Assembly: GCA_017409645.1 (NCBI GenBank)
Contig: JAFQSI010000112.1
Location: 1-6,083, forward strand
Length of the DNA: 6,083 nt
Reading direction: 5' to 3'
Origin: Oscillospiraceae bacterium
Lineage (GTDB): Bacteria > Bacillota > Clostridia > Oscillospirales > Oscillospiraceae
Made by a program: the position numbers and the translations under genes. How positions within the stretch are numbered: the stretch's first letter is position 1; each line of letters starts with the position of its first letter. The notes beneath the pieces are model-generated. The model saw nothing but the letters and a program-made list of their open reading frames with translations, did no database searches and was not told where the DNA came from. Shown in pieces: positions 1-5,044 of this stretch.

Positions 1-1
1 G

Positions 2-205
2 GAGCTGATCCATCTGGTGGAGGAGGTCCGGCACCACGATATCCGGGCCATCTTCGTGGAGGAGAACGGCTCCGGCTCCGCGGCCTCCATCATCGCCGCC
101 GAGACGGGCGTCAGTCTTTCCACGCTCTCCATGGCCATGTCCGGCGACGACTATTTCGAAGCCATGTACGCGAACATCGACGCACTCAAGGAGGCGCTGA
201 AATGA
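2..205 (+). CDS. Metal ABC transporter substrate-binding protein, ZnuA/TroA-like, C-terminal fragment
   Basis: Only the last 67 residues are in the window; the frame is open to the left edge, so the start is outside. The fragment has the pattern of the C-terminal lobe of cluster A-I (ZnuA/TroA) solute-binding proteins: a helix ending in R-A-I-F-V-E-E-N, then A-A-S-I-I-A-A-E-T-G, then a tyrosine-containing end Y-F-E-A-M-Y-A-N-I-D-A-L-K-E-A-L-K. In this family the protein is an extracellular lipoprotein that captures Zn2+ or Mn2+ and delivers it to the permease. Its stop codon overlaps the start of the ATPase gene (ATGA, 202-205), so the two are one operon and probably translationally coupled. 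The spot where the family usually has a C-terminal Asp metal ligand reads T-L-S-M-A-M-S here, with no Asp directly after the Leu. Metal specificity cannot be read from this piece. The assignment rests on the fragment together with the two following genes. Confidence 0.85.
   Translation, partial: ELIHLVEEVRHHDIRAIFVEENGSGSAASIIAAETGVSLSTLSMAMSGDDYFEAMYANIDALKEALK
188..194 (+). promoter_or_regulatory. Ribosome binding site of the ATPase gene
   Basis: AAGGAGG lies 7 nt before the ATG at 202, inside the last codons of the substrate-binding protein gene. It supports the start at 202 and coupled translation across the ATGA overlap. Confidence 0.8.
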
Positions 206-951
206 TCAATCTCTTCCACAGCGGCGGCTGTCACGACTCCTGCTGCCTGAAGGTGCAAAACGTGACCGTCAGGATCGGCGGGGACCGGATCCTGAAGGAT
301 GTGAATCTCCATGTCCACTGCGGTCAGCTGGTGGCCCTGATCGGCCCCAACGGCGCGGGCAAGTCCACCCTGCTCAAAACGCTGCTGGGCGAGCGGGAAT
401 TCGACGGCAACATTATCTTCTCCGTCCCCGGTGCCCGCCGGGCCAAGGCCCGGATCGGCTATGTGCCCCAGACCCCCAATTTCGACCCCGGCGACCCGGT
501 GTCCGTGGCGGACCTGTTCAATTGCTGCCTGAGCCGCCGTCCCGCCTTTCTGGGCGCTTCCAAATCCGACCGGGAGCTGATCCTCGAGTGTCTGGACCGG
601 GTCCACGGCGAGGATCTGATCGACAAGCGGGTGGGCACCCTCTCCGGCGGCGAGCTGCAGCGGGTGCTGCTGGCCCTGGCTCTGGAGCCCATGCCCAACA
701 TCCTGATCCTGGACGAGCCCCTGTCCGGCGTGGACATCGAGGGCCAGACCGGTCTGATGGACATGCTCGACGAGATCCGCCGGGACTATGACCTGTCGAT
801 CCTCATGACCACCCACGATTTTTCCATGCTCAGCCGCTACGCCGACCGGGTGGTCCTCATCGACCACGAGGTAAAATGCCAGGGAACGCCGGAGGAGGTC
901 CTGGGCTCCGCCGAATTCCGCACGGCATTTCGCATGAAGGAGGGAACATGA
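202..951 (+). CDS. Metal ABC transporter ATP-binding protein (ZnuC-like)
   Basis: This 249-residue cytoplasmic ATPase powers metal import. All ABC hallmarks are visible: Walker A GPNGAGKST (48-56), Q-loop Gln90 in Y-V-P-Q, signature LSGGELQRV (147-155), Walker B ILILDEP (167-173) followed by the D-loop S-G-V-D (175-178), and the switch His205 in T-T-H-D. The length fits the ZnuC/TroB/MntB group. The start is set by the AAGGAGG at 188-194 and the 4-nt overlap with the upstream gene. Before the usual first beta strand there is an extra stretch rich in potential metal ligands: His6, Cys10, His11, Cys14, Cys15, with His37, His39 and Cys40 soon after. The context (binding protein upstream, ABC-3 permease downstream) fixes the role as metal uptake, and zinc is the best guess. 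Whether the Cys/His stretch binds metal is inference. Regulation, for example by a Zur/Fur-type repressor, would lie upstream outside the window. Confidence 0.93.
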   Translation: MINLFHSGGCHDSCCLKVQNVTVRIGGDRILKDVNLHVHCGQLVALIGPNGAGKSTLLKTLLGEREFDGNIIFSVPGARRAKARIGYVPQTPNFDPGDPVSVADLFNCCLSRRPAFLGASKSDRELILECLDRVHGEDLIDKRVGTLSGGELQRVLLALALEPMPNILILDEPLSGVDIEGQTGLMDMLDEIRRDYDLSILMTTHDFSMLSRYADRVVLIDHEVKCQGTPEEVLGSAEFRTAFRMKEGT

Positions 952-1787
952 TGCAGCTTTGGTACGCCCTTTGGGACGCGCTCCCCTTTGAGCTGCTCCA
1001 CTGGGATTTTATGAAGAATGCCCTGCTGGCGCTGCTGCTTCTGGCTCCCCTGTTCGGCCTTCTGTCCACGATGATCGTCACGGGCCGGATGAGCTTCTTC
1101 TCCGACGCTCTGGGCCACTCGGCCTTCACGGGCATCGCCATCGGCTGCATCTGCGGCCTGGCCCCCACGGCTGTGGCGGTGGCCTTCTCCGTGGCCTTCG
1201 CGCTGCTGTTCTCCTGGGTACGCAGCCGAAGCAACCAGGCGGCGGATACCCTCATCGGCGTCTTTTCCAGCACCGCTGTGGCCCTGGGCATCTTCATCGC
1301 CACCCTGGGCGGCGGCAGCTTCACCAAGTACAACAAGTATCTGATCGGCGACGTTCTCTCCGTGACCCCCGCCGAGATCGGCGTGCTGGCCATCGTGCTG
1401 CTCTGTGTGGCGGTATTCTGGGTCCTCTTCGGCAACCGGTTGGTCCTCGTCTCCATCCACCCTCAGCTGGCGTCCTCCCGGGGACTGAAGGTCAAAACCA
1501 CCCAGACCATCTTCACCGTCTGCATCGCCGTGGTGGTGACCCTGGCCATCAACTGGGTGGGACTGCTGATGCTCAATTCCCTGCTGGTGCTGCCCGCGGC
1601 CTCGGCCCGGAACGTGTCCAAGAATCTGCGGCAGTACCATGGCTTTTCCGTTCTCTTCGCCCTGCTGGCGTCGCTCATCGGCCTGAGCGTGTCCTATCAT
1701 CTGGGCGCATCCACGGGAGCGGCCATCAGCCTGTGTCTCGCCGTCATCTTCTCCGTTTCGTTCGTTTTCCGTAAAAAGGTTTCCTGA
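948..1787 (+). CDS. Metal ABC transporter permease (ABC-3 / ZnuB family)
   Basis: This 279-residue integral membrane protein forms the channel of the metal importer. It is hydrophobic almost throughout, with about eight or nine predicted helices by eye, roughly at residues 24-46, 53-70, 71-90, 103-120, 143-161, 186-200, 201-218, 232-250 and 255-275. Family-typical stretches are S-D-A-L-G-H-S-A-F-T-G-I-A (52-64), G-D-V-L-S-V-T (134-140) and L-V-L-P-A-A-S-A-R (213-221). The ATG at 948 overlaps the ATPase stop (ATGA, 948-951), and a GAAGGAGGG ribosome binding site lies at 936-944. A second ATG at 951 is equally possible and would drop one residue. The frame continues 24 codons upstream to a non-AUG codon, but that part lies inside the ATPase gene and does not resemble a membrane protein. 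This is the last gene of the operon; about 90 bases further on there is a terminator. Confidence 0.93.
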   Translation: MMQLWYALWDALPFELLHWDFMKNALLALLLLAPLFGLLSTMIVTGRMSFFSDALGHSAFTGIAIGCICGLAPTAVAVAFSVAFALLFSWVRSRSNQAADTLIGVFSSTAVALGIFIATLGGGSFTKYNKYLIGDVLSVTPAEIGVLAIVLLCVAVFWVLFGNRLVLVSIHPQLASSRGLKVKTTQTIFTVCIAVVVTLAINWVGLLMLNSLLVLPAASARNVSKNLRQYHGFSVLFALLASLIGLSVSYHLGASTGAAISLCLAVIFSVSFVFRKKVS

Positions 1788-1929
1788 AACCGCCGATGCA
1801 ACCAATAGTTGACATGATTTTTATTATATTTCTTCTGATTGCTCATTACCGTCAAGTCCACGCACAGCAGGCCTGACCGCAAAAAACCGGATGCAGACGC
1901 ATCCGGTTTTTTCTATGGAAACATATTGC
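1788..1929. other. Convergent intergenic region with AT-rich stretch
   Basis: These 142 bases separate the 3' ends of the metal transport operon and the aldo/keto reductase gene. Bases 1801-1850 are markedly AT-rich compared with the surrounding genes. The stretch contains a TTGACA (1809-1814), but no well-spaced -10 box and no gene follows it on the plus strand. Apart from the terminator at 1881-1912 I see no coding or RNA feature. Confidence 0.6.
1881..1912. terminator. Bidirectional intrinsic terminator between convergent genes
   Basis: A perfect 14-bp inverted repeat, AAAAAACCGGATGC (1881-1894) and GCATCCGGTTTTTT (1899-1912), has a 4-nt loop AGAC. Read on the plus strand it ends in a T6 run and would stop the metal transport operon. 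Read on the minus strand it also ends in T6 and would stop the aldo/keto reductase transcript, whose stop codon lies 18 bases away. The symmetry makes it a textbook shared terminator. Confidence 0.92.
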
Positions 1930-3039
1930 TCACTTCGCGCCCCAGCGCTTGTGGACCTTCTTCAGCTCCTCGGGGATATTGATGTGCTGGGGGCAGGCAG
2001 CCACGCAGGCGCCGCACTCGATACAGCCGGACTGGTTCCGCTCGCCCAGAGCCTGGTACTCCGTACGGGCCCGGACGCCGTCGCCGTCCAGCTGGGCCCG
2101 GTTGAACATGGCGAAGATATCGGGAATCGCGATCCCATTGGGGCAGACATTGCAGTAGCTGCAGCCGGTGCAGGGCACAGAGATTCGCATGCGCATCTTG
2201 TTGCCCGCCATGAGCATGCTGTGGACCTCCTCGGCGGTGAGCATCCCGGCGTGGGCCTTCTCCGCGTAGGACAGGTTCTGCTCCACCTGCTCGGTGGTGG
2301 ACATGCCGCTCAGCACCACGTTGACCTGGGGCATATTCCACAGGAAGTCCAGGGCGCTCTCCACGACGCCCCTGGGCAGCAGGGCCGCCACATCCTCGGG
2401 GACATTCGCCAGGGCGCCGCCCCGCAGGGGCTCCATGATGACCACCGCCAGGCCCCGCTTATGGGCCTCCTCCAGACCGGCGATGCCCGCCTGGTAGTTG
2501 ACGTCCTGATAGTTCAGCATGATCTGGCAGAATTCCCAGCCGTCATAGGCGTCCAGGATCCGGATGAAGGAATCATAGCTGTCGTGGAAGGAAAAGCCGA
2601 TGTGGCGGATCTTGCCCTCGCGCTTGGCCTTTTCCATGTGGGCCAGGACATTGTACTTGACCACATAATTCTCCCAGCGCTCGTCGCTTAGGGCGTGGAG
2701 CAGGTAGACGTCGATGTGGTCGGTCTGGAGCCGCTGCAGCTCCTCGTCCAGGATCCGCTCGAAATCCTCCTCGCACTTCAGCATGGAGACGGGCATCTTG
2801 GTGGCCAGGGTCACCTTCTCCCGGTAGCCGTCGCGCAGGCACAGGCCCGTGACCCGCTCGCTGTCGCCGTAGGCGTAGGCGGTGTCCACATAGCTCAGTC
2901 CCCGGTCGATGGCGCTGCGCAGCGTCTCGATGGCCCACTGCTCATCGATGGAGCCGTCCTCGCGCTTTTTCAGCCGCATCATGCCGAAGCCCAGGATGGA
3001 GGGAGTCAGATCGGTTTTGCCGAATTTTCGATTTTCCAT
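1930..3039 (-). CDS. Aldo/keto reductase with C-terminal ferredoxin-like [4Fe-4S] region
   Basis: This 369-residue predicted cytoplasmic oxidoreductase has two parts. Residues 1 to about 280 are an aldo/keto reductase barrel with the catalytic tetrad visible: Asp52 and Tyr57 in V-D-T-A-Y-A-Y-G, Lys81 in A-T-K-M-P, and His115 in Y-L-L-H-A. The C-terminal part carries two cysteine clusters: C290-x2-C293-x2-C296-x2-C299-P and C339-x2-C342-x2-C345-x3-C349-P, the pattern of two [4Fe-4S] sites. This domain pair is a known family in anaerobes, often annotated as predicted oxidoreductase of the aldo/keto reductase family; the natural substrate is generally unknown. The start MENRKFG at 3039 is chosen because AGAGGTGA (3054-3047) lies 7 nt upstream. 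The frame stays open for another 132 codons, but that extension runs back through the terminator and into dus and is not protein-like. The gene is probably transcribed alone from its own promoter. The Fe-S part suggests electron exchange with a ferredoxin or similar carrier, which is inference. Confidence 0.92.
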   Translation of the reverse strand: MENRKFGKTDLTPSILGFGMMRLKKREDGSIDEQWAIETLRSAIDRGLSYVDTAYAYGDSERVTGLCLRDGYREKVTLATKMPVSMLKCEEDFERILDEELQRLQTDHIDVYLLHALSDERWENYVVKYNVLAHMEKAKREGKIRHIGFSFHDSYDSFIRILDAYDGWEFCQIMLNYQDVNYQAGIAGLEEAHKRGLAVVIMEPLRGGALANVPEDVAALLPRGVVESALDFLWNMPQVNVVLSGMSTTEQVEQNLSYAEKAHAGMLTAEEVHSMLMAGNKMRMRISVPCTGCSYCNVCPNGIAIPDIFAMFNRAQLDGDGVRARTEYQALGERNQSGCIECGACVAACPQHINIPEELKKVHKRWGAK

Positions 3040-3046
3040 AATTAAA

Positions 3047-3054
3047 TCACCTCT
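3047..3054 (-). promoter_or_regulatory. Ribosome binding site of the aldo/keto reductase gene
   Basis: On the minus strand AGAGGTGA ends 7 nt before the ATG at 3039. It decides the start codon within a much longer open frame. It also falls almost exactly where transcription should begin from the promoter at 3061-3089. Confidence 0.8.
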
Positions 3055-3060
3055 GACCAA

Positions 3061-3089
3061 ATCATAGCAAAAAGCCGTTGCGTTTGCAA
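3061..3089 (-). promoter_or_regulatory. Probable promoter of the aldo/keto reductase gene, overlapping the dus terminator
   Basis: On the minus strand TTGCAA (3089-3084, 4 of 6 to the -35 consensus) is followed after exactly 17 nt by TATGAT (3066-3061, 5 of 6). The -10 is preceded by TGC, giving an extended -10 form (TGnTATGAT). The -35 lies in the loop and 5' arm (as read on the minus strand) of the dus terminator hairpin. A promoter is expected here because the terminator would otherwise leave the reductase gene without transcription. Confidence 0.65.
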
Positions 3090-3096
3090 CGGCTTT
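3069..3096 (-). terminator. Intrinsic terminator of the dus gene
   Basis: On the minus strand an 11-bp perfect stem, AAAGCCGTTGC (3096-3086) with GCAACGGCTTT (3081-3071), encloses a 4-nt loop AAAC. The run of T's is 3073-3069. The stem starts 5 nt after the dus stop codon. Confidence 0.88.
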
Positions 3097-3101
3097 CGCG
3101 A

Positions 3102-4067
3102 TTATTTCAGATCTTTTTTGATCCCGTCGATGATCTTCATGGCTTCGTCGATGGTGTTGATGGCGCAGATCTCCTTTTTGTAGTAGGCCGCGTGGCTGAC
3201 GCCCCGCAGGTACCAGGCCAGATGCTTTCTCGCCTCTAAGCATGCGATCTTCTCGCCCTTGTCCTCCAGAGCCAGCAGCACCTGCTTCCGGCCCAGCTCC
3301 ATCCGCTCGTTCAGACTGGGTCGGGGAGCGATCTCCTCCCCCCGGAGGGCCTGCTGGATCTCCGTGAACAGCCAGGGGTCGCCGAAGGTGGCCCGGCCCA
3401 CCATCAGGTAGTCCGCGCCCGTCCGGCGCAGGCACTCCACGGCCTTGGGGCCGGATACGATGTCGCCGTTGGCGATGAGGGGGATGGAAAGCAGCCTTCT
3501 CACCTTGCCGATGGTGTCCCAGTCGGCGACGCCGGTGTAGAGCATGCTTCGCGTCCGGCCGTGGACGGTGATGGCCGCCGCGCCGTTATCCTCCATCCGC
3601 TGGGCGAAGGATTCCACATTGATGCTGCCCTTGTCCCAGCCAAGGCGGCACTTGACCGTCACGGGGATGGAAAGCTTATCGCTGACAGCTTTGACGATCT
3701 CCCCCGCCAGCTCCGGGCTCTTCATCAGGCCGCAGCCGTCGCCGTTGTTTGCGATCTTGGGCATGGGGCAGCCCATGTTGATGTCGATGAAGTCACAGCC
3801 GCTGATCTCCGCGGCCATGACGGCACTTTCTGCCATGATGGCCGGGTCGTTGCCGAAGATCTGGGCACCGCAGATGCTGCCCTCGTTCTTCTTCAGCAGT
3901 CCCCTGCTCTTCTTGTCCTGATACACCAGCGCCCGGGAGGAAACCATCTCCGTGACGGTCATATCCGCTCCAAGCTCTGCACACACCGTCCGGAACGCCA
4001 GATCCGTGACCCCCGCCATGGGCGCCAGCGCCAGCATGCCGGGCACTTCCAAATTGCCGATTCGCAT
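3102..4067 (-). CDS. dusB: tRNA-dihydrouridine synthase, DusB-like
   Basis: This 321-residue FMN enzyme reduces specific uridines of tRNA to dihydrouridine using NAD(P)H. The N-terminal barrel carries the family signatures A-L-A-P-M-A-G-V-T-D (FMN-binding start), D-I-N-M-G-C-P-M-P-K with the catalytic Cys, V-T-V-K-C-R-L-G-W, I-T-V-H-G-R-T-R, I-A-N-G-D-I and M-V-G-R-A-T-F-G-D-P-W. The helical C-terminal tRNA-binding part follows. Length equals that usual for DusB. The chosen start is M-R-I-G at 4067, preceded by GGAGG at 4080-4076 with an 8-nt gap. The frame is open to a GTG at 4100, but that codon lies between the -35 and -10 boxes of the promoter seen here and would not be on the transcript. 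A terminator follows 5 nt after the stop, so the gene is probably a single transcription unit. In other Firmicutes dus is often near housekeeping genes; here its neighbours give no further clue. Confidence 0.94.
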   Translation of the reverse strand: MRIGNLEVPGMLALAPMAGVTDLAFRTVCAELGADMTVTEMVSSRALVYQDKKSRGLLKKNEGSICGAQIFGNDPAIMAESAVMAAEISGCDFIDINMGCPMPKIANNGDGCGLMKSPELAGEIVKAVSDKLSIPVTVKCRLGWDKGSINVESFAQRMEDNGAAAITVHGRTRSMLYTGVADWDTIGKVRRLLSIPLIANGDIVSGPKAVECLRRTGADYLMVGRATFGDPWLFTEIQQALRGEEIAPRPSLNERMELGRKQVLLALEDKGEKIACLEARKHLAWYLRGVSHAAYYKKEICAINTIDEAMKIIDGIKKDLK

Positions 4068-4090
4068 TTCTCTCGCCTCCAGTTTGGGAT

Positions 4091-4120
4091 ATAATACCAC
4101 AAACCGGGGGAGAATGTCAA
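4091..4120 (-). promoter_or_regulatory. Promoter of the dus gene
   Basis: On the minus strand a perfect TTGACA (4120-4115) is followed after 18 nt by TATTAT (4096-4091, 5 of 6). Transcription would start near 4084, giving a leader of roughly 17 nt that carries GGAGG. The -35 is also half of a 13-nt palindrome, TGTCAAATTGACA (4115-4127), at the edge of the AT-rich repeat element. Confidence 0.75.
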
Positions 4121-4190
4121 ATTGACAATTGAAAATGGAAAGTTGAAAATGAAGGAGAACTTTCCATTTTCAATTTTTCATTTTCCATTA
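4115..4190. repeat. AT-rich inverted-repeat element (MITE- or REP-like intergenic repeat)
   Basis: This strongly AT-rich, low-complexity block sits in a GC-rich setting. It contains a perfect 18-bp inverted repeat, 4127-4144 against 4158-4175, with a 13-nt loop. TTGAAAATG occurs twice, 14 nt apart (4129-4137, 4143-4151), and its complement CATTTTCAA/CATTTTCCA occurs twice, also 14 nt apart (4165-4173, 4179-4187, one mismatch). A second perfect 9-bp pairing, 4145-4153 with 4177-4185, competes with the main hairpin. The left edge is the palindrome TGTCAAATTGACA. One end supplies the dus -35 box and the other reaches the stop codon of the small gene. There is no transposase. It resembles the short AATTGACAATTGA-type repeats seen between genes in various bacteria; this is from memory, and copy number in this genome is unknown. 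Confidence 0.7.
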
Positions 4191-4445
4191 CAGTACCGCC
4201 GACAGCAGCCACAGCACCCCGGTGACGCCTGCTCCCGCCGCGCCCCAGACCGGGCCGGTATGGAGCCAACTCCGCTTCCGACCGGGCGGCGGCTCCAGAC
4301 AGCCCCTTGCCTCTCTGAGCAGCGCCTCGTCGCTGACGCCGCCGCCTTCGACCGCGCCGTCCCGAAGAATGAAGATGGCCTGATCGAACAGCTTTTCCTC
4401 TGTCCCACTGACCACGATGACCTGTCGGGATGTTCCCTTGACCAT
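4188..4445 (-). CDS. Small hypothetical protein with C-terminal membrane segment
   Basis: This 85-residue protein is of unknown function. The first 50 residues look like a compact soluble unit, with a beta strand R-Q-V-I-V-V-S (7-13), F-D-Q-A-I-F-I-L-R-D (20-29), a glycine turn G-G-G (34-36) and a helix S-D-E-A-L-L-R-E-A (38-46). Next comes a Pro/basic linker E-P-P-P-G-R-K-R-S (51-59), then a hydrophobic segment (about 65-85) that reaches the very C-terminus, as in tail-anchored proteins. The start at 4445 is preceded by AAAGGAGG with an ideal gap; an in-frame ATG 10 codons upstream (4475) lies inside the hairpin and has no such site. I believe similar short proteins occur in related Clostridia next to varied genes, sometimes mislabelled as translation factors, but this is recollection. 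It lies 68 nt after the phosphatase gene on the same strand and is probably co-transcribed. Its stop codon touches the AT-rich repeat. Confidence 0.75.
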   Translation of the reverse strand: MVKGTSRQVIVVSGTEEKLFDQAIFILRDGAVEGGGVSDEALLREARGCLEPPPGRKRSWLHTGPVWGAAGAGVTGVLWLLSAVL

Positions 4446-4451
4446 AATAAT

Positions 4452-4487
4452 CGCCTCCTTTGATGGAAGTATCACCCAAAGGAGGCG
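4452..4487 (-). promoter_or_regulatory. Hairpin that would mask the ribosome binding site of the small gene
   Basis: On the minus strand CGCCTCCTTTG (4487-4477) is perfectly complementary to CAAAGGAGGCG (4462-4452), which contains the ribosome binding site of the small protein gene. The 14-nt loop contains a further possible TGAT/ATCA pairing. No T-run follows, so it is not a standard terminator of the phosphatase gene. A role in limiting translation is inference. Confidence 0.6.
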
Positions 4488-4513
4488 GATTTATTCCTTT
4501 TTTCCCAATGCTT

Positions 4514-5044
4514 TTACAGCTCGTACTCCGTCAGCTCCGCGTTGGACGCGAAATAGCCGCTGTATTCGTCATTGCCAAGATCCTGAAACCAGCTCCGGAT
4601 CATCCGGCAGACGCCGCCGTGGCAGACGAGCAGGACGGTCTTCTCCGGATAATTCCGCTGCACATCCTCCAGACAGCCGTAGACCCGGTGGGCCAGATCG
4701 AAGGCCGATTCCCCGCCGGGATAGCGGGTGGGGAACTGGGCGCGGATATGCCGGAAATCCGGGTCAAACCGGGACTTTCCCTCGAACACGCCAAAATTCA
4801 GCTCCATGAGACGCTCGTCGATCTGAACGGGAACGCCGATGGCGTCGGACACCGCCTGGGCGGTCTGCCTGGCCCGGAGCAGGGGCGACGCGATGATCAC
4901 CTCGATCCCCTTCCCCTTGGCATTCTCAGCCAGAAGCTGCGCCTGCTGAAGGCCCTTGGCCGTCAGGGGGATGTCCGTCCGGCCGCTGATCTTATTCTCG
5001 AGGTTCCATTGCGTCTCGCCGTGACGGGCCACATAGAGCTTCAT
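4514..5044 (-). CDS. Histidine phosphatase family protein (phosphoglycerate mutase-like)
   Basis: This 176-residue predicted cytoplasmic enzyme belongs to the branch-1 histidine phosphatase superfamily, which removes or transfers phosphate via a phosphohistidine. The active-site parts are visible: Arg7-His8-Gly9-Glu10 with nucleophile His8, Arg57 in S-P-L-L-R-A-R-Q-T-A, proton donor Glu81 in M-E-L-N-F-G-V-F-E-G, and His142 in V-C-H-G-G. It is shorter than true cofactor-dependent phosphoglycerate mutases (around 230-250 residues) and closer to small phosphatases such as alpha-ribazole phosphatase (CobC). No cobalamin genes are nearby, so the substrate is open. Its ATG overlaps the stop of the LUD gene by one base (TGATG), and GAGGAG lies about 11 nt upstream within the LUD gene, which points to coupled translation. 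The pairing with a LUD protein may be operon convenience rather than one pathway. Confidence 0.9.
   Translation of the reverse strand: MKLYVARHGETQWNLENKISGRTDIPLTAKGLQQAQLLAENAKGKGIEVIIASPLLRARQTAQAVSDAIGVPVQIDERLMELNFGVFEGKSRFDPDFRHIRAQFPTRYPGGESAFDLAHRVYGCLEDVQRNYPEKTVLLVCHGGVCRMIRSWFQDLGNDEYSGYFASNAELTEYEL

Noticed and set aside
151..867. Minus-strand open frame of 238 codons opposite the ATPase
   Set aside because: The opposite strand encodes a complete ABC ATPase with all motifs; this translation is His/Gln/Val-rich filler.
837..1805. Long open frame of 322 codons on the minus strand, opposite the ATPase end and permease
   Set aside because: Low-complexity Gln/His/Gly/Asp-rich translation typical of the antisense of a GC-rich membrane protein gene; no ribosome binding site or family resemblance.
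1891..2691. Plus-strand open frame of 266 codons opposite the aldo/keto reductase
   Set aside because: Mirror frame of a strongly codon-biased gene; it would begin inside the terminator hairpin and has no domain pattern.
3040..3435. 132-codon N-terminal extension of the aldo/keto reductase frame
   Set aside because: It reads through the dus terminator, promoter and dus coding sequence in another frame, and the translation is Pro/Gly/Arg-rich. The start at 3039 has a proper ribosome binding site.
4068..4100. GTG start of dus at 4100, 11 codons upstream
   Set aside because: It lies between the -35 and -10 boxes, so it would not be transcribed, and the ATG at 4067 has GGAGG at an ideal distance.
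4122..4150. Plus-strand promoter from TTGACA (4122-4127) with GAAAAT (4145-4150), 17 nt apart
   Set aside because: No credible plus-strand gene follows; the match is explained by the palindrome and AT-rich repeat.
4127..4185. H-type pseudoknot in the AT-rich repeat (18-bp stem plus 4145-4153 with 4177-4185)
   Set aside because: The connecting segments would be zero and one base, too short to span the stems. The pairings are better seen as alternatives produced by repeated units.
4452..4500. Plus-strand terminator made of the 4452-4487 hairpin and the downstream T-rich stretch
   Set aside because: No plus-strand gene precedes it, and the T-run starts about 10 bases after the stem. Its overlap with the minus-strand ribosome binding site is the better explanation.
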